A stretch of 64,000 bases of DNA from JACCXM01 sp046328335. Its GTDB lineage: Bacteria; Chloroflexota; Chloroflexia; Thermomicrobiales; UBA6265. A model generated the notes under the pieces. It did not search any database and had not been told where the DNA came from. It saw only the letters and a program-made list of their open reading frames with translations. The translations under genes and the position numbers were made by a program. Positions 18,079-26,991 of this stretch are shown piece after piece. Location: the NCBI GenBank assembly GCA_046328335.1, contig JAXLWU010000020.1, positions 30,413-94,412 on the forward strand. The letters run 5' to 3'. Each line of letters begins with the position of its first letter. The stretch's first letter is position 1.

Positions 18079-19023
18079 TCAACTCATCCGCAATCGCGGA
18101 TCGAGATAGGTGTAGAGCACGTCGACCACCAGGTTGATAAGCATGAAGACGAGGGTGACCAGCAGGACCACCGTTTGCAGCACGGGGTAGTCACGCTGGT
18201 TGACCGCGAGCAGGGCATAGGTGGCCACCCCGGGGAGATAGAAGACCGCCTCCACCAGAAACGCCCCGCCAAAGATGTAGCCGAACTCCATGCCGATGAC
18301 GGTCACCACCGGGATCAACGCGTTCTTGAGCATGTGTCCGCGCACGACCGCGCCCTGGCGCAAACCCTTGGCGCGCGCCGTGCGCACAAAATCCTGGCGC
18401 ACCACCTCCAGCATCGACGAGCGCGTCATGCGCATGATCACCGAGGCTGAGACCAGACCCAGCGAGAAGGCCGGCAGCGCCATCGACTTCAGGTTGCCAA
18501 TCGGATCGTCGCTGAATGGGATGAACCCGCCGGGCGGGAACCACTGCACCCGGATCGCGAAGAAGAAGGCGAGCAGCGTGCCCAACCAGAAGTTGGGCAG
18601 CGAGAGACCGACCATGCCGAGACTGGTCAACCCGAGATCGAGCGCGCGGTTGTGGTTGAGCGCGGCGATGATGCCAAGCGGTATGGCGATGACCACGGCG
18701 ATCAGCATCGCCAGCATCGTCAGTTCCGCGGTGATCGGCAGCCGATTCAGCAACTCGGCGCGAATCTCGGTGCCGGTCGTCAGCGAGATGCCGAGATCGC
18801 CGCGGGCGACGCGGCTGACCCAGTCGAAATACTGGACGTACATCGGCTTGTCGAGTCCGACCTTCTCCCGAAACGCGGCGACCGCCTCCGGCGTCGGTTT
18901 GGTGCCGAGGAAGACGACCGCGACATCGCCGGGAATCAGCCGCATCGTCACGAAGACGAGGATCGACATCCCGATCAGCACCGGAATCATCGCCAGCAGG
19001 CGGTTGCGGATGTAGCGCCACAT
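18079..19023 (-). CDS. Peptide-type ABC transporter permease (DppB-like), second system
   Basis: A 314-residue permease starting MWRYIRNRLLAMIPVLIGMS, with LIPGDVAVVFLGTK, six helices, the segment LSLPNFWLGTLLAFFFAI, EAA loop ARAKGLRQGAVVRGHMLKNA, and the end DVLYTYLDPRL. It is like the plus-strand copy at 8869, but from another subfamily. It partners with the DppC-type gene 11 bp downstream. A 183-bp gap with an R1 repeat separates it from its binding protein. Confidence 0.9.
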   Translation of the reverse strand: MWRYIRNRLLAMIPVLIGMSILVFVTMRLIPGDVAVVFLGTKPTPEAVAAFREKVGLDKPMYVQYFDWVSRVARGDLGISLTTGTEIRAELLNRLPITAELTMLAMLIAVVIAIPLGIIAALNHNRALDLGLTSLGMVGLSLPNFWLGTLLAFFFAIRVQWFPPGGFIPFSDDPIGNLKSMALPAFSLGLVSASVIMRMTRSSMLEVVRQDFVRTARAKGLRQGAVVRGHMLKNALIPVVTVIGMEFGYIFGGAFLVEAVFYLPGVATYALLAVNQRDYPVLQTVVLLVTLVFMLINLVVDVLYTYLDPRLRMS

Positions 19024-19097
19024 GAGCAAGCCCCAAACGGCTGACCGGGTGATTTCCCCCGGTCAGCCGCTGACAACGAGAGCATCGTGCCGAAGTC

Positions 19098-19183
19098 GTG
19101 TCGTCCCGACCGCAGGAGGGGCCTCGGCGCGGGCCGTGATGCTGACGGACGCCGAGGTTGCTCGCTGCGGCTCGGAATGACAC
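19098..19183. repeat. Dispersed palindromic repeat family R1, copy 3
   Basis: GTGTCGTCCCGA start and GGCTCGGAATGACAC end. As with copy 1, it sits inside a peptide-ABC operon between binding-protein and permease genes. Confidence 0.65.
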
Positions 19184-19205
19184 GATTTCTGCACGCCGCT
19201 GGAGG

Positions 19206-20843
19206 CTACTTGTTCAGCCAGACCTCGCGGGCCCAGCGCATCATCCCGGTCGGCAGCGGCGTGAAGTCCATCACGTAGTCCTGCTGCGCCTGCACCAGCC
19301 GGTTGTTGGTGCCGGCGGCGACGGGCGACAGGGTGAAGATCTTTTCCTGAACCTTGTCGTAGACCGCCTTGCGCCCCTCCCGCTCGAAGGTGGTGCGGCC
19401 TTCTTCCAGCAGTTTGTCGACTTCCGGATCGGCAAAGAGATGGGGGTTGAACCCCTGATCGCTGTGGAACTCCGGATAGAGGAACTCGTCGGGGTCGATG
19501 AAGGGACCGCCCCAGCCACAGACCTGCATGTCGAAGTCGTTGTTGCCGAAGACGTCGTTGATGAAGGTGCCCCACTCCAGGTTGACGATCTGGGCGTTGA
19601 TGCCGATCGCCTTCAGCGCTTCCTGGTCGATGGCCGCTTCACCCGCGAGATCGCTGTAAGCGGGCGAGACTTTAATCGTGGTGTCGAACCCGTCCGCGAA
19701 GCCAGCCTCGGCGAGGAGCGCCTTGGCCTTGTCGACTTCCGGCGTCGGCGAGTAGAGCTGCAGATCTTGCGCGTACGCCCAGCTCCACTGCGGGACGATG
19801 CCGCCGGTGAGCGGAATGGCGAGACCGAACATCACGTTATCGGCGATCGCCTGCCGGTTCTTGGCATAGGCCACCGCCTGCCGCACTTTCGGGTTGTCGA
19901 ATGGCGGCCGGGTGCAGTTCATGCCGATGTAGGCCCAGTTGCAACTCCCGGTCTCCAGCGCGATCGCCTTCACCCCCGGCATGCCGCTCAACTGGCGGTA
20001 GTCCTTCTTGGCCAGTTCCTGCGCCAGATCGACCTGCTTGGTCAGCACCGCGTTGAGGCGGGAGGTGTTGTCGGAGATGAAGACGATCTCCAGTTCGTCG
20101 ACCAGCGGCTGACCGGGCACGTAGTAGTCCGGGTTCTTCGCCAGTTTGACTGACTTGGCCGGTTCGTAGGAGACGAACTTGAACGGTCCGGTGCCGACCA
20201 TGACCGTCTGCAGGTCGCCCTTCTCTTCGACAACGTGCTTCGGCACCATGCTGGCCCAGGGGGAAGCCATGAAGGCGAGGAACGGTCCCTGCACCTTGTT
20301 GAAGCGAACCTCGACCGTGGCTGGATCGACCGCCGTGACCTCGGCCACCTCGGAGTACATGTAGGCGTTGGGCGAACCGGTGGCGGGGTCCTTCTGCCGC
20401 TCCATCGAGAACTTGACGTCATCCGCGGTAAACGGCTGGCCGTCGTGCCACTTCACGCCCTGGCGCAGGTGGAAGGTGTAGAGGAGTTTGTCCTCGGAGA
20501 TGTCGACCGACTCGGCGAGATCGGGGGTGACCTCGTTCAGTTCCTTGTCGTACTGCATCAGCGAACCATAGACATGCTCCGTGATCAGCGCGGTGGAGTA
20601 GGCGGAGGAGATCATCGGATCGAGTCCAACCGGATCGGTCGAGGTGGCGATCTTCAGCGTGCCACCTGGTTTTGGGGCGTCCTGACGGGCCGGCCGGCGC
20701 AGGGTCGCCGCGCTGGCGTTGCGGCCGCCGATGACGATGGCGCCGGTGGCCGCGGCGCCCTGCACGAAGCGGCGCCGGTTGATCATCACGGTTCGCGCGC
20801 GGGCGATCAGATCGCGTTCACTCGGTGTCTGGGACCGGGACAT
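19206..20843 (-). CDS. Peptide-type ABC transporter substrate-binding protein, second system
   Basis: A 545-residue family 5 solute-binding protein. The ATG at 20843 is set by GGGAGGT upstream. A twin-arginine signal (NRRRFVQGAAATGAIVIGG) lies near residues 21-40. Landmarks: GGTLKIATSTDPVGLDPMI, LLYTFHLRQGVKWHDGQPF, TADDVKFSMER, FDNPKVRQAVAYAKNRQAI. It feeds the two permeases downstream on the minus strand. No DppD/DppF ATPase gene is present within the window for either system. Confidence 0.9.
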   Translation of the reverse strand: MSRSQTPSERDLIARARTVMINRRRFVQGAAATGAIVIGGRNASAATLRRPARQDAPKPGGTLKIATSTDPVGLDPMISSAYSTALITEHVYGSLMQYDKELNEVTPDLAESVDISEDKLLYTFHLRQGVKWHDGQPFTADDVKFSMERQKDPATGSPNAYMYSEVAEVTAVDPATVEVRFNKVQGPFLAFMASPWASMVPKHVVEEKGDLQTVMVGTGPFKFVSYEPAKSVKLAKNPDYYVPGQPLVDELEIVFISDNTSRLNAVLTKQVDLAQELAKKDYRQLSGMPGVKAIALETGSCNWAYIGMNCTRPPFDNPKVRQAVAYAKNRQAIADNVMFGLAIPLTGGIVPQWSWAYAQDLQLYSPTPEVDKAKALLAEAGFADGFDTTIKVSPAYSDLAGEAAIDQEALKAIGINAQIVNLEWGTFINDVFGNNDFDMQVCGWGGPFIDPDEFLYPEFHSDQGFNPHLFADPEVDKLLEEGRTTFEREGRKAVYDKVQEKIFTLSPVAAGTNNRLVQAQQDYVMDFTPLPTGMMRWAREVWLNK

Positions 20844-20945
20844 GGTGACCTCCCTCGTACTGACGGACATGGCTTCACGATTCACGTCACGGATCGGCGC
20901 TGATCGGACCGATTGTCCCCCTTTCCGGCATCGAGTCAACGGCGT

Positions 20946-21806
20946 CTAGGCTGCGGTGAAGCCCATGAAGCGGCGGACCACCTCCGTGAAGCGCTCCTGC
21001 TCCTCCACAAAGGGGAGGTGACCGCTCTCCTCGAAGATCACCAGTTCACTGCCGGGAATGCCGGCGGCGATGATCTCCGATTCCTTGTAGGGCGTGACCC
21101 AGTCGTGGCGGGCGCCGAGCACGAGCGTGGGCGCCGCAATCTCGCCAAGGCGCGGGCGCACGTCATAGTTGGGAATGACCTCGCGGAACATGTAGGAGGC
21201 GCACTCCCCGTTCGACCTCCCGCGCGCGGACCCTTCTTTGTACGTGTCGTCCCAGCGGTAGTAATAGAGCGGCGCCATCGTTTCCCACCAGCGGGAGAGT
21301 TCCTCCGTGCTGTTGATCTTGCCCTCGAACAGTTCCGGCACGGCGGCGATCTGCTCCGGTGTGCCCTTGCGGGACGCTTCAACCTGCGCCGCGGGATAGA
21401 AATCGCGACTCGGGGACGTGGTAATCAGCACCAGTTTGTCGAGCGATTCCGGATAGCGCAGGGCGTAGGTCAGCGCCCAGAAGCCGCCGAACGAGTTGCC
21501 CATGACGTGGACCTTGCCGAGGCCGAGATACGCGCGGAGCGCCTCGACATCGTCCGCCATCTGCTCGATCGTGCATGTTTCCAGCGGCACGCGCTGGGAG
21601 CGGCCGGTATTGCGGTGATCGACGTAGATCAACTGCATGTCATCGGCGAGCGGGGAGAGATAGGGCTTGAAGTAGGAGTGATCCATGCCCGGGCCGCCGT
21701 GGAGGACGAAGCAGACCGGCTTCTCCTTCATGCGGGGACCGTCGGGCACCAGTCCGGCGCCCTCGACGTCGAAATAGATCTCGGTTCCATTGACTCTGGC
21801 GCGCAC
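20946..21806 (-). CDS. Proline-iminopeptidase-like alpha/beta hydrolase
   Basis: A 286-residue serine hydrolase of the prolyl aminopeptidase (S33) type. It has HGGPGMDHSYF (oxyanion motif HGGPG), DHRNTGRSQR, the nucleophile elbow GNSFGGFWAL (G-x-S-x-G-G), and ESGHLPFVEEQERF with the catalytic His. The GTG at 21806 follows AGGAG; the open frame runs much further upstream but lacks a ribosome site. It could cleave N-terminal Pro from peptides, in line with the neighbouring peptide importer, or act on another amide or ester. Confidence 0.88.
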   Translation of the reverse strand: MRARVNGTEIYFDVEGAGLVPDGPRMKEKPVCFVLHGGPGMDHSYFKPYLSPLADDMQLIYVDHRNTGRSQRVPLETCTIEQMADDVEALRAYLGLGKVHVMGNSFGGFWALTYALRYPESLDKLVLITTSPSRDFYPAAQVEASRKGTPEQIAAVPELFEGKINSTEELSRWWETMAPLYYYRWDDTYKEGSARGRSNGECASYMFREVIPNYDVRPRLGEIAAPTLVLGARHDWVTPYKESEIIAAGIPGSELVIFEESGHLPFVEEQERFTEVVRRFMGFTAA

Positions 21807-22059
21807 GATCCTCTCCTGCTCTTGCTTCCCCCGCGAGCGGAGCCCGACGGCAGACCAGGGGCAGATCGCCCCGATCTGTCGGCATCGACAGCGCTCGCCT
21901 GTTTTCTCCCTGGTTAACGTGATCGTATCACCAGCGCCAGCGCATGGGAATAGCGCGGGTCGACCGGGGGCGATTTGGGAAGTGACGTAGGTGTTAGACT
22001 CCACCGATCGTCGCGGGCGCGACGATTTGCCGCGGGGGTGCAGTGCAAGGAGATCTGCC

Positions 22060-22443
22060 GTGGCGCAACAACCATTCGCTCGTCTGACAACCGCTATCAA
22101 CGTGGTCACCGGACGTCGCCGGGCGGTTGCCGGGATGGTGGCCGGCGCGTTCGCTGCCGGCAATCTACCGCCAGGCACCACCGCCAAACGGCGCCGCAGG
22201 AAGACATGCACCGGTTGTCCTCAGCGGACCTGCTGTTCCTGCCGAAGTGTGAAGAATGGCCCAGTCACGTCTTGCTTCCTGATCGAAGGCTTAGGTCTGG
22301 CTGAGGCGCAAAGCCGCTGCATCGCAGCCTGTGGCACCGACCTCCTGGGTGTTGTCAATACACCAGTTCCGGGCGTCACCAACGTCTGCGCCGCAGACTT
22401 CACCTGCGGAGTGAAAACGTGTCCAGTGCCGCTCAAGGTCTGA
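22060..22443 (+). CDS. Small exported Cys-rich protein with R19-R20 signal
   Basis: A 127-residue protein. The GTG at 22060 is preceded by AAGGAG. Counting from it, residue 6 is Phe (QPFARLTT), and residues 18-20 are G-R-R, exactly in register with the other exported proteins; the Asp at 7 is Ala here. The hydrophobic part is AVAGMVAGAFAAG. A basic tract (AKRRRRKTC) and Cys-rich domain (CTGCPQRTCCSC, then CIAACG, CAADFTCGVKTC) follow. No function is recognised. Confidence 0.7.
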   Translation: MAQQPFARLTTAINVVTGRRRAVAGMVAGAFAAGNLPPGTTAKRRRRKTCTGCPQRTCCSCRSVKNGPVTSCFLIEGLGLAEAQSRCIAACGTDLLGVVNTPVPGVTNVCAADFTCGVKTCPVPLKV

Positions 22444-22453
22444 CGTGACGATT

Positions 22454-22471
22454 GCGCCCTTGAGAGGGCGC
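22454..22471. terminator. Short hairpin after the Cys-rich gene
   Basis: GCGCCCT-TGAG-AGGGCGC, a 7-bp stem 10 bp past the stop. No U-tract. Confidence 0.4.
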
Positions 22472-22578
22472 CATAGCCGCGTGACCGTGCGCGATCCCGA
22501 AACCATGGCGTGAGGGACTCGGACGGACGCCTGTCGGGCCGAGTGTGGATGAAGATCGCCACTTCCTCGCCGCGCCGG

Positions 22579-22656
22579 CCCTCACCCCAACCCTGGCTCC
22601 CTCCCGAGCCTCCCTCCCCCGGAGGGAGGAGTTCCCCGCCGAGCGGGAGAGGGGCT
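22579..22656. repeat. Repeat family R2, long copy
   Basis: CCCTCACCCCAACCCTGG start, an inner GCCTCCCTCCCCCGGAGGG palindrome, and an end of GAGCGGGAGAGGGGCTC. It lies between convergent genes. Confidence 0.6.
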
Positions 22657-22699
22657 CGCGACATGAAACCAAGGTACGAGAGCTTCCAGGCACCCCGCC

Positions 22700-23908
22700 C
22701 TAGCGGCGCTTGCGGTTGCTCCCGCGCTGCTTCCGCTGCTTCTTCTTGCCGGACCTGCCCGAGTTCTTGTCTTCCGAACTGATTGCGGGCACTGAGGCTT
22801 GCTTCGCCTTGCCGTTGCCGGTCTCGGCGAGTTCACCGCGGCGAGCCGTGGTCGCCGGACCGTACACCTGAACTTCGCTCAGGTAGCCGAGCCGGGAATC
22901 CCGGTTCGGGTTGGCGAAGTTGAAGCGAACGTAGCGCGCCGAGACATTCGTCGTCAGCGTCTCCCAGGCGTTCACTGCCGCCGCGTTGCCGCGCGTGGCC
23001 AGTGTTTGCCATGTCGTGGCGTTGCTGGACACGTCGATCGTGAACTGGTCAGCGGAGCCAAGTTGGGAGAATTGCCAGCGAATTTCACTGATGGTCTTCG
23101 CGCTGCCGAGGTCGAATTGGACCCACGCCGATGCCGGCGGCGTGCCGACGAGCGCGGTTCGCCAGGAGGTCCCGGCGTTGTTGTCGTAGGCGCGGTAGCC
23201 GCCGTTGGAGTTGGACGACTGCTGAGAGCCAAGGATGGTCAACTGGGTCGGGGTCGGGGACGGGGTCGGGGACGGAGTCGGAGTCGGAGTGGGTGGGGGT
23301 GTGGTGCCACCACAGAGTGTCGCCGCCTGATCGGCGGCGCCGCCGAAATCGGTCGTCCAGTAGTTACGGTATTGCGCATTGGGGTTGCTGGCGCGGTCGA
23401 TACCGATCACGGTGTAGTTCGCGTTGAGCATGTTGGCGTTATGCCCGGGGCTGTTCTTCCACCAGTTGAAGGCGCCCTGGGCGCTACCCAGATCGACCCC
23501 GTTCAGCACGCCATAGCCGGCGTAGATGTTCTCCCCCCACCAGGTGGTGTTGGCCGGGTAGCCGTGGGCGATCATCCGCTCCGGCGGCCCATCGCTCGAG
23601 CCCTGGGTGGTGTGGCTCAAGTAGTTGCGGTTGGCCATGTCGGTGCTGTGATGCTGGGCGGCGGCGCCGACATGCTGCACCAGAGTCAGCCGGCCGCGGC
23701 CGTTGGCGGCGCGGTAGTCGTTGATCAGCCGGAGAAACTCCTGCTCCGGCGATTCGGCGCAATAACTGGCGACGTCCGTGGCGCGGGCGATGCCATCGGG
23801 AAGGGCGGCCGCGAGCGCGGTGGCGGCGCCAACCAGACCGCGCAGCACGGAGCGCCGTGACTGGCTGCCTGAATGGGAAGCAAGGCGGTCAACGAGTGGG
23901 GTCATCAT
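22700..23908 (-). CDS. Secreted CAP-domain protein with C-terminal F5/8 type C-like domain
   Basis: A 402-residue exported protein. AAAGG precedes the tandem ATGs at 23908 and 23905; the first gives V6-D7-x-L9-A10 and S-R-R at 17-19, close to the family register. A CAP/SCP domain covers about 50-195: EQEFLRLINDYRAANG, AQHHSTDMANRNYLSH, WWGENIYAGYG, NSPGHNANML. A Pro-Thr-Ser linker (about 205-220) leads to a discoidin/F5-8C-like domain (about 222-360), which often binds glycans or membranes. A basic tail (KKKQRKQRGSNRKRR) closes it. CAP proteins include secreted proteases and lipid binders; the activity here is unknown. Confidence 0.85.
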   Translation of the reverse strand: MMTPLVDRLASHSGSQSRRSVLRGLVGAATALAAALPDGIARATDVASYCAESPEQEFLRLINDYRAANGRGRLTLVQHVGAAAQHHSTDMANRNYLSHTTQGSSDGPPERMIAHGYPANTTWWGENIYAGYGVLNGVDLGSAQGAFNWWKNSPGHNANMLNANYTVIGIDRASNPNAQYRNYWTTDFGGAADQAATLCGGTTPPPTPTPTPSPTPSPTPTQLTILGSQQSSNSNGGYRAYDNNAGTSWRTALVGTPPASAWVQFDLGSAKTISEIRWQFSQLGSADQFTIDVSSNATTWQTLATRGNAAAVNAWETLTTNVSARYVRFNFANPNRDSRLGYLSEVQVYGPATTARRGELAETGNGKAKQASVPAISSEDKNSGRSGKKKQRKQRGSNRKRR

Positions 23909-24277
23909 CCATCCTTTCTGACCCTTGGGGCGGTGGAGAGGGCCGTTCGGGCGAGTGCGGGCGCGCCTTCTCCGTCCATGGTTGCGAGGACCAGATGCGT
24001 CCACCCGGTCTCGCGGGGAGTCAGTGTATGACGATGAGATAAAGTCTGCCAGCGGCTTGATGTGAGAAACATAAATGCCGCTGGCTGATTGGCGTCATTT
24101 TCATCTCGTTGCCTGGCTAGATGCGAGCGTGTTGGCCGGATCATGGCGACCCACTCTCGTCGCGATTCCCGCGCATGCGAGCGTCCCATCCGTACCCGAG
24201 CGGAGTACGCTGCGGCGTGGGCGCCGGGGAGTGCGGTCGAAGCATGGTTAGGAACTGCGCGGTGGGAGGTGCTCGAA
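23909..24277. other. Divergent intergenic region
   Basis: 369 bp between the divergent CAP and hydrolase genes. It must contain both promoters. No repeat or gene is recognised. Confidence 0.35.
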
Positions 24278-25201
24278 ATGCGATATGCCCCGGTGACGTT
24301 GCTCATCCTGATTGGGGTCAGCGCGATGGCGATGGGATCACCGCTAGTGCGGGCGCAGGAAGCCACTCGGGTGGAGTTGGCGATGGCGAACGATGATATC
24401 GATGCCAGCATCGACATCGGCGGCCGCGCGCTGCACCTCGTCTGTCAGGGCGAGGGCGCGCCAACGGTGATTCTGGAAGCAGGCCGCTTCCCTGCCGCCG
24501 AGTGGGCGCCGGTCTTTACCGGAGTGGAGCAGGTGACCCGCGTCTGCCGCTACGACCGGGCCAATGTCGACGGGAGCGATCCCGCTCCCCTGCCGCGCAC
24601 CGGCGCCGATGTGGTTGCCGATCTCCACGCGCTGCTGGAGGCGGCTGAGGTGCGCGGGCCGTATGTGCTGGTCGGCGCCGATCTGGGAGGACTCTACACC
24701 CGGCTCTATGCGGCGACCTATCCCAATGACGTGGCCGGGATGGTGCTGGTCGATGCGGTGTATGAGGAGGTCTTTACCTCGTCCGCGCTCTTCCTGACGC
24801 CCCAGGATCTGGCCGAGACGATCCGCATCGATATGACAGGCGGCGACCCCGAGGGAATCTGGACGCCGCGCGACGTTCCCAAGACTTTCGCCGAGATGCG
24901 CGCCGCGCGGCAGGCAGGGCCGATGAAGCCGATGCCGCTGCTCGTCCTCGCCGCTGGAAATCTGGCCGCCGGTGCGGACTCGCCCTATCCCCCCGCCTCC
25001 GATGCCGTCTGGCCGCCGCTCTCGCTCCTGATTCAGACCACGCTCTCGACGCTGACACCAGACGGGGAACTGGTGGTGTTGCCAGAGAGCGGGCATTTCA
25101 TTCACCGCGATCAGCCACAGGCGGTGATCGATGCGGTGACCGTCGTGGTCGAGGCCGTGCGCGATCCGGACACCTGGGCTGCCGCCACCCCGGTGCCGTA
25201 G
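24278..25201 (+). CDS. Secreted alpha/beta hydrolase with Asp at the nucleophile position
   Basis: A 307-residue protein. The ATG at 24278 has GGGAGG upstream and gives a Sec signal peptide (PVTLLILIGVSAMAMG, cleavage near VRAQEA). The fold is evident: HLVCQGEGAPTVILEAG, RVCRYDRANV, YVLVGADLGGLYTRLYA, VLPESGHFIHRDQPQAV. At the nucleophile elbow, where relatives have G-H-S-x-G-G, this one has G-A-D-L-G-G. Asp nucleophiles are known in haloalkane dehalogenases and epoxide hydrolases, but this protein otherwise resembles serine hydrolases. It may be a changed-activity or inactive member. Confidence 0.75.
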   Translation: MRYAPVTLLILIGVSAMAMGSPLVRAQEATRVELAMANDDIDASIDIGGRALHLVCQGEGAPTVILEAGRFPAAEWAPVFTGVEQVTRVCRYDRANVDGSDPAPLPRTGADVVADLHALLEAAEVRGPYVLVGADLGGLYTRLYAATYPNDVAGMVLVDAVYEEVFTSSALFLTPQDLAETIRIDMTGGDPEGIWTPRDVPKTFAEMRAARQAGPMKPMPLLVLAAGNLAAGADSPYPPASDAVWPPLSLLIQTTLSTLTPDGELVVLPESGHFIHRDQPQAVIDAVTVVVEAVRDPDTWAAATPVP

Positions 25202-25676
25202 CACTCGTCTCGCCAAATTGCGGTGAGGCCAGCCTGGTGATTCCGCGTGCAACGCCTTCGCTCGCGGTTGTACGCCACCGCGGGTCGCGGTCTAGACTTC
25301 GCCGCTTCCGACATGGTTACGGTTACGGTGCGACACCGCCGATGACCTGTCGGGACCAAAACCGTCGACCTGACATGCACCCAGGAGATCAGGGAGGGCA
25401 TGGCGCAACGCGGCGCGGAGCGGCACCACGGGCCGTCCTGACGTTCGGAGAAACACCAGTGGTGGAATTCGGGCAGGAGACCCGTCGGTGAGGGGCCGGG
25501 CGAATCTGGCGTCGCGCCCTACGGGATGTTGCTTGGTGGGCAAGGCATACGGAATCCCCTTGGACGGGATTCTTGCCGTTCCAGAGTGCCCGGTCAACTC
25601 GGTGAGTCTTTGATAGTGACGTCGATTGGTTGGGACGAGCGCGCAGGGGATTCGCGGATGGCCATGAGGCTGGATC
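25202..25676. other. Non-coding stretch
   Basis: 475 bp with short open frames only, none with a convincing start or composition. It precedes the primase gene and may be an edge of a degraded mobile element, but no attachment site or repeat is seen. Confidence 0.35.
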
Positions 25677-26588
25677 GTGAGTAGTGTGACGCTTCTCGCC
25701 TCGCCCGCCACGCTCCGTGTAGAGCCCGCGGGCATCCCGGAGGAGTTGCGGGCGCTGCCGCAATTCGTGGTCTGGTCCTGGGTCCACCGCATCGACCGCT
25801 GGAAGAAGCCGCCGCTGCGCGCCGATGGCCTCGGCGATGCCGCCTCCAACGACGCCCGCACCTGGGCGAGCTGCGACGACGCGCTGATCGCCTACCAGAA
25901 ATGGAACCGCGACGGCATCGGCTTCGCCGTGGCCACCGACGATCCGTTCTTTTTCGTCGATCTCGACGACTGCCGCGATCCTTTGACCGGCGAGGCCGCG
26001 TCCTGGGTCCAGCCAATCCTCGACCGTTTCCGGGGCACCTACGGGGAAGTCTCTCCGAGCGGGACCGGCTTCAAGATCTTCGGGCGCGGCACGCCACCGC
26101 GGCAGCAAATGGTGCATCACATCACCGGCGAGTGGCCGCGCGCCAAGATCGAAATCTACGACTCGATCCGCTACACCACGCTCACCGGTCATCGCCTACC
26201 GGATGCGCCGCCGGATGTTCACGACGCGCAGGATGCGCTCGATTGGCTGGCGCGGGATCTGGTTCGGGACCAGTGGGACGTTGGTGATGCCCTGGTCGCT
26301 GATGATATCGACGCCATCCTCGAACGAGCGCGTCATGCGCGGAACGGCGTCGCGTTCTGCCGCCTCTTCGACGCGGGCGATCTGGGCGAGTACGGCAACG
26401 ACCCGGAGTTGGGGGCGAAGGCGCTGGTCGCGATGCTGGCGGCCTGGTTCGGCGCGGATCATTCCGGCATTGACCAGGCTGTTCGCCGTTCCGCGCTCTG
26501 GCGCCATCGGCGCGGCGCCCGGGTGATTGAATCGGCCCTGGCAATGCCGGCGAATAGCCGCGCCGAGACGACATTCCACGGTCCATGA
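25677..26588 (+). CDS. Orphan phage/plasmid-type primase-polymerase (NrS-1 polymerase-like), lacking helicase
   Basis: A 303-residue protein resembling the N-terminal half of NrS-1-type phage polymerases. In order: ALPQFVVWSWVHR, the Lys-Pro pair RWKKPPLRADG, GIGFAVATDD, the catalytic acidic motif FFVDLDDC (D-x-D), GEVSPSGTGFKIFGRG, and IEIYDSIRYTTLTGHRLP. A helical-bundle-like segment follows (DAILERARHARNGVAFCRLF, AWFGADHSGIDQAVRRSALW). Family members usually continue into a superfamily 3 helicase, which is missing here; the frame stops soon after. No integrase, capsid or helicase gene lies nearby. The start is a GTG with a weak ribosome site. Likely the remnant of an integrated element, or a domesticated primase. 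Confidence 0.7.
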   Translation: MSSVTLLASPATLRVEPAGIPEELRALPQFVVWSWVHRIDRWKKPPLRADGLGDAASNDARTWASCDDALIAYQKWNRDGIGFAVATDDPFFFVDLDDCRDPLTGEAASWVQPILDRFRGTYGEVSPSGTGFKIFGRGTPPRQQMVHHITGEWPRAKIEIYDSIRYTTLTGHRLPDAPPDVHDAQDALDWLARDLVRDQWDVGDALVADDIDAILERARHARNGVAFCRLFDAGDLGEYGNDPELGAKALVAMLAAWFGADHSGIDQAVRRSALWRHRRGARVIESALAMPANSRAETTFHGP

Positions 26589-26991
26589 TCACACATCGGC
26601 TTCACCGTTCAGGGCGGCAGGAACATGATTACCGGACGCGGAATCCGCATGTACTTTCGTTCCTGTCGGCTGGCTGCGATGATATTCATGCTCTCGTGGT
26701 TTTTCGATCACCACTCGCGCGGGTGACTGGAGGAGATCGAGTTGGACGACAATCGCGACGATCGCCTCGGCCGTCCCGTCTTTACGCCTGCACTGGTGTC
26801 GCGTTGATCGCGCGCGGTTTCGCTCTCACCTGAACCAGCGATCCCCGGCCGGTTCGGCCCGGAGTGGTCCAGACTGATTCAGACTCGTTCCTGCTCCCCG
26901 TTGCTTCGATCATTGCTGGTCGTCTTCTGCGTTGTAGCCGAGCCGCTGTCCCGGTGCATCATGGTCGCCCGGACGGGGAACGACGGCGCGG
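26589..26991. other. Non-coding stretch
   Basis: 403 bp. The base composition is slightly lower in GC than its surroundings and nothing is recognised. It could hold decayed remains of the element that brought in the primase. Confidence 0.35.

Noticed and set aside
23255..23300. Short GC-rich tandem (GGTCGGGGAC-like) suspected as a CRISPR or satellite
   Set aside because: It encodes the Pro-Thr-Ser linker of the CAP protein.
24344..25252. 302-codon frame antisense to the secreted hydrolase
   Set aside because: No motif or ribosome site; the sense strand has signal peptide and fold motifs.
25237..25491. Small plus-strand frame before the primase gene
   Set aside because: No ribosome site, no motif, unusual residue composition.
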